Shown here piece by piece: positions 34,079 to 43,781 of a stretch of 64,000 nucleotides of DNA. Under the pieces are notes generated by a model. The model did not search any database. It saw only the letters and a program-made list of their open reading frames with translations, and was not told where the DNA came from. The translations under genes were made by a program, and so were the position numbers. How positions within the stretch are numbered: the stretch's first letter is position 1; the number at the start of each line of letters is the position of its first letter. This stretch comes from CAZABP01 sp964483245 (GTDB lineage: Bacteria; Planctomycetota; UBA1135; UBA2386), in NCBI GenBank assembly GCA_964483245.1, contig CAZABP010000022.1, forward strand, positions 18,360 to 82,359. Reading direction: 5' to 3'.

Positions 34079-37000
34079 GACGGCACGACCTCGATCCGAT
34101 CGTCGAGCAGATACCACAGCTCGAACCGCGGCGGCGCAGCCAGTCCGAGCGCGCGCTGCACGGCACGCGGATACACGCGCGCCTGTGCTGCATGCTGCGC
34201 CTGCTCCCCAGGCGCGCCGGTCTTGTAGTCGGCGACGACGTGCTGCTGCCGTGCGGGGTCGAAGTACAGCAGGTCGATCGCCCCGGCGAGCGCGTCGGTC
34301 GCCGCGTCTTCGCCGGTGGCCGCGACGACGAACGGCAGCTCACGCGCCAGGATCTGGTCGCCGAGCGCCTGGAACCGCCGCCACGGCTCGCCGCGCAACA
34401 GGCGGGTCAACGCCTGCGCGGCGAGCGGCTGCAGCTCCGGCGGCGTGATCGCGAACAGTGACTCGCGCAGCTCGGCGTCGGACACGGCCGGTGGAACGGT
34501 CTCCATCAGGCGGTGCAACAGGATCCCGAGTTGCTGCGCCGCGTCGCGCGGGCGTGCGTTGCCCGCGGAACGCGAGGGATCGCGCGGATCCTCCGCATCG
34601 TCTGCGATGCGCGAGGTCGATGCGGCGGCGACGCGCGGCACACGCTGTTGGCGCACGGCCTGCTCGGTCGCGCGGTGCAGCGACTCGGCGCCGGCCAGCA
34701 GGCGGGCCAGTGGCAGCGGCTGCGGGGTCCCCGGCTCGCGCTCCGGCAACGCACGCAGCGCCGGCACGCGCCACAGCGCGCCGTCCTCCCAGCGACCCGC
34801 GTCTGCGTCCCCTGCTCCCGCCAGCGCCACGAGGTCGGGAGGCGTGCGGAACGCGACGGCCTCGATCAACTTCGTCATCGACGAGGCGTCGCGCGCGGCG
34901 GCCGGCCAGCTCCCGGCGAGCACGAGCCGGTCCGCGGCGCGCGTGGCCGCGACGTACAGCAACCGGATCGCCTCGGCGCGGGCGACGCGCTCCCGCTGTG
35001 CTTCGACCTCTGACCAACCGAGCGACGGCCAGCCGAACAGCCGCGCCTGCAACATGCCGTGCTGCCGGACGACGTCGGTGCGCTCCGGATCGCGCTCGTG
35101 CCACGGCAACCGCGTGTGCAGATCGACGACGTAGACATGCGGCCACTGCAGCCCCTTGCTCTTGTGGACCGTCATGACCTGCACCGCGTCCATCCCGGCG
35201 TCACCGGGAGCACCTTCGGCGGCACGAAGCAGCCCATCGAGTCCACGCCGTAGCTCGCGCAACAGCACCTCTGGCCCGCGCTCCGGATTGCACAGCGCCT
35301 GTTCGACCACGTGGAAGAACCGCTGCAGGTTCGCCAGCCGATGCAGCCCGAGGAACCGCGCAGCCGCGGTCGCCGGGAGTGCGAGCCGGTCGCGCAACAG
35401 CTGCAGGAACTCGTCGACCGGCTGCGACTGCAACGCGGCGCGCAGCTGCGCCAGCGCCGTCAGCGCGTCCCGCAGCGAATCCTCCCAGCCCGCGTGCGCC
35501 GGCGCATCCTCGAGACCGTCGCGTGCGCTCCGCACACAGTGCTCGAACGCCTCCGGCAGGCTCGTGGAACCGTGCAGCTCGGCGGCGAGTGCCGGCAACC
35601 CTGCCTGCCAGAGCCCGGCGAGGGCCGCATCCGGGACTCCGCAGAACGGGGCGCGCAGCATCGCGAACAGCGCGACGAGGTCGGTCGGATCGAGCACGGC
35701 GCGCAGCAGGGCGGCGGCATCCACGATCTCACGCCGTTGGTAGAAGCTCCCCTCACGCTCGATCGCGAACGGCACGCCTGCCTGCCGCAACGCGTCGAGG
35801 TACACGTCGACCTGCGTCGCCGAGCGCAACAGCACGGCGCAGGCCGACCAAGCAACGCCATGCTGGTCGTGCAGCAGGCGCAGGTCGTGCGCCAACGCTG
35901 CCGCGCCGAGCTCGCGGGCCGGATCGGCCGGGGTGCTCGCGTGCCGCTTCGGCCCGTCGGTGAGCCACGTCACCCAGTGTTCCGCCGCGGCATGGCCGGG
36001 CAACGTGCAGCCGGGATCGTCACGGCGCCTCTCGCTGACCAGCAGCGGCTCCCATCCGGCCTGGATCCCCTCGTCGTGTACGAGCAGCGGCGCGCAGATC
36101 CGCGCGACTTCCTGCAGCACCGGGTCGACCGAGCGGAAGTTGACCAGCAGCGGCTGCCGCGGCCGCCCGTCCAGCGCCTCCCGCACGAACGCTTCGTAGG
36201 CGGCGAGGTCGGCATTGCGCCAGCCATAGATCGACTGCTTCGGATCGCCGACCAGGAACAGCGCCGGGCGCTCGGCCGGGGGTCCGCGCAACGCGATCGC
36301 GCGCAGGATCCCGCACTGCAGCTGGTCCGTGTCCTGGAACTCGTCCACCAGCAGCTGATCGAGTCCCGTGCGCAGCGTCGCCGCCACGACCGGATCGCTG
36401 GTCAGCAGATCGTGCGTGCGCTGCAGCAGGGCCTGGAACGACAGCACGCCGAGCGCATCGGTGCGGGCGCGCACGTCGCGCAGCAACCGTGCCAACACGC
36501 GACGTGCGGCCGCGAACGCCGCGGGGTCGAACCCGCGCAGACTCGCGAGCATCGGCGCCACGATCGCCGCGCAGGCCTCGATGCGTGTGGCGCGCTCGCC
36601 GAAGCACCTGGCTTCGGCCTGCGTGAATTCGCCCGCTGCGAACTCCCCGATCCGCGCATCCAGCTCGCCGGCAGCCCGTGCGACCCCGGCCAGCGCATCG
36701 CCGGCCGGCAGCGCCTGCTGGCATGCCACCAGCGTCCCGAGCACGCGGCATGCCTTGATGAGGTTGCGCGTCGGCTGGTCCGGCAACGTCTCCCGCAGAT
36801 GTCCGATCAGCTCCTCGAGGGGAGCCGTGAGTGCCGCGCGGAACGCCGCGAGCCGTTCCTCGGGGTGCGGATCCTGCTCCAGCCACTCCGCAGCCACGTC
36901 CTGCTGCGCGAGCTTCGTGACCGCCTCGGCGATCTCGGTCGGTCCGACGTCGTGCCGCAGCAGCGCGAGATGATCCGGATCCCCCGGCTCGCCGTACGCC

Positions 37001-37554
37001 GCCGCGAGCGCGCCGAGGACGACCTCGTCGACGATCGCCGGCAACCGCGCCTGCTCCGCGTCGACCGTCGCCTGCGGATGCAGCCCGGCCGCCTGGCTGA
37101 ACGTGCGCAGCAGCCGCTGGCACCACGCATGGATCGTCGAGGCCTGCAGCCGCTCGATGCAGAGCAGCACGGCTTCCGCGCGCGCGGCCAGATCGTCCGG
37201 ATCCGCTCCCGTCTCGGCCGGCTCGAAGCCGGCGATGTCCGCACTGCGCTGCTCGCGCACGAGCTCCAGCGCTTCGGTGACGCGGCGCGTCATCTCGGCC
37301 GCCGCCTTGTCGGTGAACGTGATCGCGACCAGCCGCTCCAGCAGGCGCGCCGCGACCTCGCGGTCGTCCGCGGCGTCCGGCGCGTGCTTGCGCCAGCCGG
37401 GGCCGAGGCACCAGACCAGGATCCGCGCGACGAGCAGCGAGGTCTTGCCGGTGCCGGCACCCGCTTCGACCACGACGACGCCATCGTGGCACGTGCGCGC
37501 GGTGCGCCGCGCCTGCGCGTCCACTGCGAGCAGCTCGTCCCGCGTGCGCGTCAC
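34075..37554 (-). CDS. AddA-like UvrD-family helicase with C-terminal nuclease
   Basis: This 1159-aa superfamily 1A helicase has Walker A EAGAGTGKTSLLVARIL near residue 30. Further helicase motifs are LVDEFQDTDQLQC near 400, GDPKQSIYGWRNADL near 435, TVHKSKGLQWPHVYV near 830 and LYVAATRAADRLVLAG near 905. The C-terminal PD-(D/E)XK nuclease keeps AGAIDLLYFD and VVADYKTG near 1110. This is the AddA/RecB layout, which resects double-strand breaks for recombination. GTG at 37554 overlaps the stop of the AddB-like gene (GTGA). The order addB-addA is the usual one. Confidence 0.88.
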   Translation of the reverse strand: MTRTRDELLAVDAQARRTARTCHDGVVVVEAGAGTGKTSLLVARILVWCLGPGWRKHAPDAADDREVAARLLERLVAITFTDKAAAEMTRRVTEALELVREQRSADIAGFEPAETGADPDDLAARAEAVLLCIERLQASTIHAWCQRLLRTFSQAAGLHPQATVDAEQARLPAIVDEVVLGALAAAYGEPGDPDHLALLRHDVGPTEIAEAVTKLAQQDVAAEWLEQDPHPEERLAAFRAALTAPLEELIGHLRETLPDQPTRNLIKACRVLGTLVACQQALPAGDALAGVARAAGELDARIGEFAAGEFTQAEARCFGERATRIEACAAIVAPMLASLRGFDPAAFAAARRVLARLLRDVRARTDALGVLSFQALLQRTHDLLTSDPVVAATLRTGLDQLLVDEFQDTDQLQCGILRAIALRGPPAERPALFLVGDPKQSIYGWRNADLAAYEAFVREALDGRPRQPLLVNFRSVDPVLQEVARICAPLLVHDEGIQAGWEPLLVSERRRDDPGCTLPGHAAAEHWVTWLTDGPKRHASTPADPARELGAAALAHDLRLLHDQHGVAWSACAVLLRSATQVDVYLDALRQAGVPFAIEREGSFYQRREIVDAAALLRAVLDPTDLVALFAMLRAPFCGVPDAALAGLWQAGLPALAAELHGSTSLPEAFEHCVRSARDGLEDAPAHAGWEDSLRDALTALAQLRAALQSQPVDEFLQLLRDRLALPATAAARFLGLHRLANLQRFFHVVEQALCNPERGPEVLLRELRRGLDGLLRAAEGAPGDAGMDAVQVMTVHKSKGLQWPHVYVVDLHTRLPWHERDPERTDVVRQHGMLQARLFGWPSLGWSEVEAQRERVARAEAIRLLYVAATRAADRLVLAGSWPAAARDASSMTKLIEAVAFRTPPDLVALAGAGDADAGRWEDGALWRVPALRALPEREPGTPQPLPLARLLAGAESLHRATEQAVRQQRVPRVAAASTSRIADDAEDPRDPSRSAGNARPRDAAQQLGILLHRLMETVPPAVSDAELRESLFAITPPELQPLAAQALTRLLRGEPWRRFQALGDQILARELPFVVAATGEDAATDALAGAIDLLYFDPARQQHVVADYKTGAPGEQAQHAAQARVYPRAVQRALGLAAPPRFELWYLLDDRIEVVPS

Positions 37555-40500
37555 GTCTGTGCTCCGATCTGCCACAGCCTGCGCAGGGCGGCGAACTCCG
37601 GTCCCTCGTCGGCGGCCAACACGCGGAGGTGACGGCGCATGCCGCTGTCGCCGCGGATGCAGGCCTCCTTGAACTCGCACCAGTCGCAGCTCTTCGGCTC
37701 GTCACCCGCCCGGTTCTCGAGGCGCGGCGGGAACCATCCCTGCGCGAGCGCATGCAGCAGCGTCGCCGCCACGTCGTGCAGCTTGCCCGGCAGGTCGTCC
37801 GGCAGCGTGCGCTCGGTGACGCCGTCGGGGCGCAGGTGCAGATAGCGGCCGCGGCAGGACTCACCGGTCGCGGCAGCGAGTGCGTAGGCGGCGGCCTGCA
37901 GCCGCCGGCCTTCGCGGAACTGCTGCGGCAGATCGTCCGGTGGCTTGCCGGTCTTGTAGTCGGTCAACAGCAGGCCGTGCGCATCGCGGTCGATGCGGTC
38001 GGCGCGGAACCGCAGCGGCAGCGGCTCCGGCGCGTGCCGGAGCATCGTGGTCCCGGCGACTTCGACGCCGAGCAACCGGCGCTCCGGCGTCGCCGTCGCG
38101 AGCTCGTGCCGCAGCGCCAGCTCGACCAGATCGCGCACGCGCTCGGCCAGGACCCGGCAGAGGCCCCGCAGCCGGACCCCTTCGCGGTCGGCGACCTGCT
38201 GGGCCGCGAGCACGGCGGCCTGCATCAACTCCTGCGGATCCGGGAGCCGCAGCACCTGCCCCACGCGGTTGGCGAGCTGCGGGAGCTCCGCAGCTTCGTC
38301 CGGGCCGAGCAGCGCGGCCAGCGCCAGATGCACGGCGTCTCCGAGCATCGCCGGCGTGATCTGCGGCAGCGCCAGCAGCGGATCCGGCACCCGCTCGAGT
38401 CCGAGTCCGCGCGCGAGCCAGGTGCGCCACGGGCAGGTCGCGTAGTTCTCGAGCCAGGTCACGGCGGGACTCGCGGCGACGCTGGCGGCGACCCGCGCCG
38501 GCAGCTTGCCGAAGAACGAGCGCAGGCGCGGCACGTCGCGCAGCCGGTCCCACTGCATCAGCGCAATCCGGCGCGCACGCGCCACCGCCGCGGCGGCCCG
38601 CGGGCCGGTGCGCAGCTGCGCAGCGAGCGCCTGCTCGAGCGCATCCAGGTCACCGGCGAGCGCCGCGTGCAACGTGACTTCGTCGGCCGGCAGTGGCCGC
38701 CCGGCCGCGGCGTCCGCGGCGAGCCGCAGATCGACGCGCGGCGCGATCCCGATGACCGGCGGCAACCTGCCGCCGACCGCGAGCAGCTCGAGGAACGGCG
38801 AGCGTGCCAGCTCGTGCCCGTCGGCATCGCTGTGCTGCCACGCGAGCTGCACGCGCGGTGCCGCCGACAGCAGGCTCGCGAACAGCTGCCGCTCCTCGTC
38901 GCTGCTGCGCGCCGAAGTCCGCAAGGCCGGGAGCACGGCCGCGAGCGCGTGCCGCGCGCTGTCGGGGAGCAGCGGGTCTTCCCGCTGCGGCCGCGGGAAC
39001 TCACCGCGTTGCAGTCCGAGCAGGAACAGCTCCGTGGCGACCAGCCCGCGCGCGTGCAGCGCGTCAGTCACGCGTACGCCGCCGTCGCCACCGAGCGGAG
39101 GCGCGAACAGCTGCTCCAACAGCGGTGGCAGCAGCGCGAAGAACTCCTCGCCACGCAGCCGCAGCGCCGGCCAGCCGCAGAGCTCGGACGCGATGCGCTC
39201 GCGCTCCTCCGCCGGCCAGCCGAGCTCGTCCCGCAGCAGCTCGCCGAGGCGGGCGGCATGCGATGGCAGCGGCTGCGTCTGCGGCCAGCCGCGGAGCTGC
39301 TCGACCATGCGCCGCGCCGCAGCGCGCGCCGCCGTCAACACGGCGCGGGGCAGCCAGCGCCGCCGCGGCGCACCGTCTTCGTCGTGGCTGCGTTGCGGCA
39401 GCGGCACGTCGCGCAGCTCCGTCTCGTCGAGCTCCGCCAGCTCGCGCAGGTCGCGCAGTCCGCGGGCGCGCAGCGCGAGCATCAGGTCGCGCAGTCCGGC
39501 GGCGCCCGCGTCCGGGATCAGCCGTTGCGGGTCGGCCAGCGCAGCGGACCAGGTCTCCAGCGGGGCCGAGCCTTGTCGCTCGAGCAAGCGGCCCAGCGCC
39601 AGCCGGCGGCGTGCACCCGGTGCCAACACCGCCGGCGCGGCCGGCCCGGTGAACGGAATGCCGTGCTTGCGCAATTGCTGGCGCAGGGCGACGGCGTGTC
39701 CGTCCAACCGGCGGGCGACGACCAGCAGATCGGTGGCCGCAGTCCCACCATCGAGCGCAGTGCGCAGCCGCTGCGCCAGCTCACGTGCTTCTCCCTCGGG
39801 GCCGGAGGCGTGGAATGGCTCGGCGAGCTCGACCGGGTCCGGCGGTTGCGGGTCGAGCTCGACCGGTCCCCCGATCGCCAGCTCGAGATCCTGTGCGAGC
39901 GAAGTCAGCGGCTCGGTCGGATCGCGCGGCTCCGGCGGAGCTTCGACGTACAGCACGGCGCCCAGTCGCCGCAGCGCGCCGAGCAGCTCACATCCGAGCC
40001 CGGTCGCATCGGCGAACCCGTGCACGAACAACGTCGTCCCGCCGAGCAGCTCCGGGCCGCGCTCATCCAGCAGACGCGCGGCACGCCCGAGCGCCAGCTC
40101 GCTCGTCTCGAGGCCGAGCTGCTCTGCCTGCTGCAGCGTCTGCAGGGCCGCGTCGATCAGGGCACGCGCGCGGCGCGCGACTTGCGGGCGGGCAATCGCC
40201 TGCGCGGCTTCGTGGGCCGCGTCCTGCAGCTCAGGACGGAGGCCGGCATCCAGCAGCGCGCGGATCGGCTGTACGAGTGCCGGTTCACTGCGCTCGAACC
40301 GCTGCAGCAGCGGCAGCAGCTCCGGTTGCGCCGCGGCCGCGCGCCGTGCCAGCAGGTCGAACAGCGGTGTGGCGATGGAGGCTGGCCGACCACCACGCTC
40401 GAGCAGCTCGCGCGCGAGCGACCACAGCGTGGACACCCGCACGCCGAGCAGGGCGCCATGCGCGCGTGCCAGCGCGGCCAGCATCTGTTCGCGCAGGTCG

Positions 40501-40634
40501 GCCGAGGCGACGACGATCAGGATCCGCGCCCGCGTGCGGTCCTGTGGCAGCGCCGCGGCGACGTCCGCCAACACGCGGCGTTGCGCTGCGCGCGCACCGG
40601 CGCAGCGGACGATGCGCCCGCCGCGCGGTGCCAC
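37551..40634 (-). CDS. AddB-like PD-(D/E)XK nuclease with Fe-S cysteines
   Basis: This 1027-aa partner of the AddA-like helicase has helicase-like segments without an intact Walker A (the N-terminus reads RIVRCAGARAAQRRVL), so it probably does not hydrolyse ATP. The phrase ELFLLGLQRGEFPRPQREDP near 600 is typical of the family. The C-terminal nuclease shows FRADRIDRDAHG and LLTDYKTGKPPDDL near 925. The Fe-S staple cysteines are present: one in ATCPWRTWLARGLGLE and three in CDWCEFKEAC. The start is a GTG at 40634 whose last base pairs share the TAG stop of the preceding lipoprotein gene. It forms the AddAB pair with the next gene. Confidence 0.83.
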   Translation of the reverse strand: MAPRGGRIVRCAGARAAQRRVLADVAAALPQDRTRARILIVVASADLREQMLAALARAHGALLGVRVSTLWSLARELLERGGRPASIATPLFDLLARRAAAAQPELLPLLQRFERSEPALVQPIRALLDAGLRPELQDAAHEAAQAIARPQVARRARALIDAALQTLQQAEQLGLETSELALGRAARLLDERGPELLGGTTLFVHGFADATGLGCELLGALRRLGAVLYVEAPPEPRDPTEPLTSLAQDLELAIGGPVELDPQPPDPVELAEPFHASGPEGEARELAQRLRTALDGGTAATDLLVVARRLDGHAVALRQQLRKHGIPFTGPAAPAVLAPGARRRLALGRLLERQGSAPLETWSAALADPQRLIPDAGAAGLRDLMLALRARGLRDLRELAELDETELRDVPLPQRSHDEDGAPRRRWLPRAVLTAARAAARRMVEQLRGWPQTQPLPSHAARLGELLRDELGWPAEERERIASELCGWPALRLRGEEFFALLPPLLEQLFAPPLGGDGGVRVTDALHARGLVATELFLLGLQRGEFPRPQREDPLLPDSARHALAAVLPALRTSARSSDEERQLFASLLSAAPRVQLAWQHSDADGHELARSPFLELLAVGGRLPPVIGIAPRVDLRLAADAAAGRPLPADEVTLHAALAGDLDALEQALAAQLRTGPRAAAAVARARRIALMQWDRLRDVPRLRSFFGKLPARVAASVAASPAVTWLENYATCPWRTWLARGLGLERVPDPLLALPQITPAMLGDAVHLALAALLGPDEAAELPQLANRVGQVLRLPDPQELMQAAVLAAQQVADREGVRLRGLCRVLAERVRDLVELALRHELATATPERRLLGVEVAGTTMLRHAPEPLPLRFRADRIDRDAHGLLLTDYKTGKPPDDLPQQFREGRRLQAAAYALAAATGESCRGRYLHLRPDGVTERTLPDDLPGKLHDVAATLLHALAQGWFPPRLENRAGDEPKSCDWCEFKEACIRGDSGMRRHLRVLAADEGPEFAALRRLWQIGAQT

Positions 40635-40939
40635 TAGCCGCGCTTGCGCAGGGTCAGCTCGTAGGTGCCGAGCGCGATCTGCGGTACGTCCTGCAGCGTG
40701 CCGCGCCAGGTCTCGTGGTCGGCATGCGTCACAACCAGCTCGTCGTCCAGCTCGACGGCGTACGGCAGGTCGCACGGCGTCTCGAGCGCGAGGTTCAGCC
40801 GCGTGATCAGCACCTTGGCGCCGGCCGGCTTCGTCACGAACCGCGTGACCGGCTCGAGCTCCTGACCGTCATGCGGATTCGAATAGCCACAGGCGCCGAG
40901 CAGCAGCGACAGGGCTACGAGCGACAGGCGAAGTTTCAT
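40634..40939 (-). CDS. Small PEGA-like lipoprotein
   Basis: This 101-aa protein has a lipoprotein signal (LVALSLLLGAC) and one small beta domain with TKPAGAKVLITRLNLALETP. The pattern resembles PEGA domains, which bind surface structures or act as spacers. The ATG overlaps the stop of the COG3014-like gene (ATGA), and its TAG is shared with the AddB-like start. It is the third or fourth lipoprotein in the run, so it probably belongs to the same envelope assembly as its upstream neighbours. Confidence 0.6.
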   Translation of the reverse strand: MKLRLSLVALSLLLGACGYSNPHDGQELEPVTRFVTKPAGAKVLITRLNLALETPCDLPYAVELDDELVVTHADHETWRGTLQDVPQIALGTYELTLRKRG

Positions 40940-42291
40940 GGAGGGGTGCTCTTCGTCAGGGTTTCGCGCGCCGGATCCGAGGTCAGCGGGGGTGCGCCGC
41001 CAGCCAGCGTCGGTGCGATGCCGAGAACATACGTGTTGAACCCGTCGCGGACGCGCACGCGTACCTGTTGTGGTGCTCCGGTCGCGTGCCGGTCACGCGC
41101 CGCCCGCAGCGTCACCATGTACTCCCCGGCCGGCAGCTCGATCCGGACCGCCTGCAGGTAGGCCGGCAGCAGGTGCCAGCTGCGCAGGTCGGCGCTCTCG
41201 ACGCCGGTCCACAGCATGCCGAGCAGCGAGACGGCGAAGTCGATCGCCATCGACTTGTCGCTGCGCTCGTTCGAGTTCTCGCCATACGTGGCCTTGACCC
41301 CTTCGGTCACGGCGATCTTGAACGCACGCCGCAGCACGGCGCGCGCGACGATGTCCGGTTGGATCGCCTCGAACTCCGCCTGCGCGCACAGGTTGACGTC
41401 GGTGATCGTCTCGGTGTGCGCGACCTCGTTGCCGTCGATCGAGACCACCAGCGACGTTGGATTGTCGGCCTGGAACGCCAGCGCCGGGATCGCGACGCTG
41501 GTCAGGTTCGGGATCCCGCCGGTGCGTTGGTTGTGGATCCAGATCGTCTGCGCGATCGCCAGCGCCGTCGCGGAGACCGGCTCGGTGCTCTCGACCCGGG
41601 CGGGCGCGAGGCCGACGAAACCGAGCACGTGCAGGACCCCGTTGCCCGGATCGGAGTGGCGGCCATTGCGGACCCGCTCCAGATCCGCCTGCGCATACGG
41701 CCAGTCCGGCTCCAGCTCGGCCACCTGCTCGAACGCGAGCCGCGCCTCGTCGCGCGCCGACGGCTTCTCCTCGTTCAGGATCGCCCGCAGGTACGACCCG
41801 AACGCGACGAGCTTGTAGTCCTGCTTCGGCTTCTCGCCGCCATCCCGCACGTACGCATCGATGATCTCGCGTTGGCGTTCGAGCACCTGGATCGCGTAGG
41901 CGTTCGCATCCCGCCCGCCGGCCATCAGGTCGGCGACCGCCAGGATGGCGCGGATCAGGACCTTCTCGTAGTCGGCACCGGACCAGTCGAGCTGCCGGTC
42001 ATCCAGCAGCATCGAGCCGAGCGAACCGAAGAAGGAGTCGGAGCTCAGCTCGGCCATCCGGTCGCGCGACGCACGCAGCGCGTCGGTCGCTTCTCCCGGC
42101 TCGCCGCGGGCGAGCTCGACGATCCCGCGCTCGGCGCGGTACAGGTGCGCGTCGCCGCCGTCCTCGAGCGCGAGCAGCCGGTCACGCGCCGCGTCGTACG
42201 AGCCTTGCTCGTACAGCGAGACGATCTCCGGCATCGGGTCACTCGCGCAGGCCGTGGCCAGCGCGAGCGGGATCAGCAGCGCTGCGCGCAA
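40936..42291 (-). CDS. COG3014-like TPR lipoprotein
   Basis: This protein of about 451 aa has a lipoprotein signal (LLIPLALATAC). A helical TPR-like region covers about residues 25-210 (YEQGSYDAARDRLLALEDGG). A C-terminal part has segments such as TSLVVSIDGNEVAHTETITD and a final PAGEYMVTLRAARDRHA. It resembles COG3014 proteins that sit next to LpoB-type lipoproteins in other genomes. The start is uncertain. TTG at 42291 gives a normal signal, while a CTG at 42309 overlaps the lpoB stop (CTGA) like the other couplings here and would also fit. The function is unknown; envelope assembly is likely from context. Confidence 0.65.
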   Translation of the reverse strand: MRAALLIPLALATACASDPMPEIVSLYEQGSYDAARDRLLALEDGGDAHLYRAERGIVELARGEPGEATDALRASRDRMAELSSDSFFGSLGSMLLDDRQLDWSGADYEKVLIRAILAVADLMAGGRDANAYAIQVLERQREIIDAYVRDGGEKPKQDYKLVAFGSYLRAILNEEKPSARDEARLAFEQVAELEPDWPYAQADLERVRNGRHSDPGNGVLHVLGFVGLAPARVESTEPVSATALAIAQTIWIHNQRTGGIPNLTSVAIPALAFQADNPTSLVVSIDGNEVAHTETITDVNLCAQAEFEAIQPDIVARAVLRRAFKIAVTEGVKATYGENSNERSDKSMAIDFAVSLLGMLWTGVESADLRSWHLLPAYLQAVRIELPAGEYMVTLRAARDRHATGAPQQVRVRVRDGFNTYVLGIAPTLAGGAPPLTSDPARETLTKSTPP

Positions 42292-42305
42292 GCTCCCCCG
42301 ACGGA

Positions 42306-42905
42306 TCAGTTCCGGTATTCCTTGCGCAGCCGTTCGGAGACCTTGTCGTTGAAGCCGGTCTCCACGTCGACGAGCTCCAGCGTCAGCATGTAGTTCTTCT
42401 GCGTGACCCCGGAGTCCGCCTCGGTCGTGCCGCGCGTCAGCTTCGGGAACAGCAGGCATTCGACCGGGTTGCCCTGCTGCTCGAGCAGCTCGATGAACTG
42501 CCGCCGCTTGGCCGGGATGAACAGCTCGTCGTTGCGCAGCCGCAGCTCGCGCATCGCCGCGTCGACGAACCGCCGGCTGATCGTCCGGTAGCGGCCGGCA
42601 CGGTTGATCGACGTGTCGATGATCTCGTACAGCTGTTCGTGCCAATCCCCGAGCTCCTCACCGCTGGCATTCTCGACACCGAGCACGGCCACCTTGAGCT
42701 GGCGGTTGTTGGTCAGCGAGGCACTGTGCAGGCTCAGCAGCCGGTCGACCGCCCCGGCCGTCAGCCGGTCGTAGGTCTCGGCGCCGGCGCGGTTGGCGCC
42801 GACGTAGTCCTGGTCCGCGTCGCTCATGACGCGGGCCTTGGGGTTGGACTCGCAGGCAGCGAGCAGCAGGGGGAGCAACAGCGTGGTTCGCAGCAATCGG
42901 TTCAT
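42306..42905 (-). CDS. LpoB-like penicillin-binding-protein activator lipoprotein
   Basis: This 199-aa lipoprotein has the signal TLLLPLLLAAC. The body matches the LpoB/COG3417 family: LKVAVLGVENASGEELGDWH near residue 75, YEIIDTSINRAGRYRTISRR near 100 and LTLELVDVETGFNDKVSERL near the end. LpoB reaches through the periplasm to stimulate the glycosyltransferase of PBP1b in enterics. Here the same fold could do that or serve another envelope task. A clear ribosome site (GGAGGG) lies 9 nt before the ATG. Confidence 0.8.
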   Translation of the reverse strand: MNRLLRTTLLLPLLLAACESNPKARVMSDADQDYVGANRAGAETYDRLTAGAVDRLLSLHSASLTNNRQLKVAVLGVENASGEELGDWHEQLYEIIDTSINRAGRYRTISRRFVDAAMRELRLRNDELFIPAKRRQFIELLEQQGNPVECLLFPKLTRGTTEADSGVTQKNYMLTLELVDVETGFNDKVSERLRKEYRN

Positions 42906-42943
42906 GAATGGAATCCCTCCGGGCCTGGCGGGCGCACCGGCGC

Positions 42944-43660
42944 TCACGGGGTGCCGGCCGGCCAGCGACCGACCTTGTCGTAGTACTTCTGCAGGCGTTC
43001 GGCGAGTGCGCCGGAATCCAGCTCGACGCGGTATTGCGCGACCAGGCTTCGGTCGGACATCCGCCGGCACTGCCAGTCGATCGCGAGATGCTCGTCGCGC
43101 TTCGTGCGGTCGAAGATGACGCGCTCGGCGCGCCCGTAGATCACGTAGCCGGCCCCGACGCGCTCGGCCATCCACCAGATGTCGTCGGCGCCGGCGAGCT
43201 CGTTCGGCGAGCGGTTGACCGCCTTCAGGTCGTTGACGAGGCGGTCTCCGGCCAGGATGCCGGTCGCACCCGACTGCTCGAGCAGCCATGCCGTGCGCTC
43301 GGCGAGGTGCTCGCCGAGACCGTTGACGACGCTCTTGCCGGGGGTCGGGCTCGGGCTCAGCGCCGGGAACACGGCGACGATGCCCTGCTGCGCGCGCACC
43401 GCGGCGAGGACCTTGTCGGTGAACGGCTGCAGGAAATCGGCATCACCTGCCGGCGCCGATTCCGGGGCCGGCGCGGGCGGCGCGGGACGCTCGTTCGTAG
43501 CCGCCGCCGGCGGCTCCTCCTTGCGGTCGTGCGGGTTGTCGACCTGGTTCTCCCGTGTGTCGACACCCGGGATCGGTTGGTGGGGCACGCGTTCCGGGCC
43601 CGAGCAGGCGGCGGCAGCCAGGACCAGCAGCGCGCCGCAGAGTCGTTGCGAGACGTTCAT
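42944..43660 (-). CDS. Lipoprotein of unknown function heading the LpoB/AddAB run
   Basis: This 238-aa lipoprotein has the signal LLVLAAAAC and a Pro/Ala-rich tether (about residues 45-80). A globular part (about 85-235) contains GLGEHLAERTAWLLEQSGA, GAGYVIYGRAERVIFDR and RSLVAQYRVELDSGALAERL. The last segments resemble the fold of LpoB/FlgO-type proteins, which assemble a beta sheet from GxG-xx-YVIxG phrases. It may therefore be a divergent paralogue of the next gene. It is the first gene of a six-to-seven-gene minus-strand run ending with the Nudix gene. Confidence 0.6.
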   Translation of the reverse strand: MNVSQRLCGALLVLAAAACSGPERVPHQPIPGVDTRENQVDNPHDRKEEPPAAATNERPAPPAPAPESAPAGDADFLQPFTDKVLAAVRAQQGIVAVFPALSPSPTPGKSVVNGLGEHLAERTAWLLEQSGATGILAGDRLVNDLKAVNRSPNELAGADDIWWMAERVGAGYVIYGRAERVIFDRTKRDEHLAIDWQCRRMSDRSLVAQYRVELDSGALAERLQKYYDKVGRWPAGTP

Positions 43661-43762
43661 GTCCGGGATCCTCCCAATCGGATGCGCGGCAGTCTACGGG
43701 CGGATCGGCGCGGTGCGAGCGATCGATCGGCGCCCGGTCCCGACGCTGCCTGAGTCGAGCGG

Positions 43763-43768
43763 TAGACT
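43763..43768 (+). promoter_or_regulatory. -10 element (TAGACT) of the radical SAM gene
   Basis: TAGACTCC ends 13 nt before the ATG at 43782, predicting a leader of only a few nucleotides. It has the same sequence as the box before the AlkD-like gene. Confidence 0.45.
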
Positions 43769-43781
43769 CCTCGGCCCGCTC

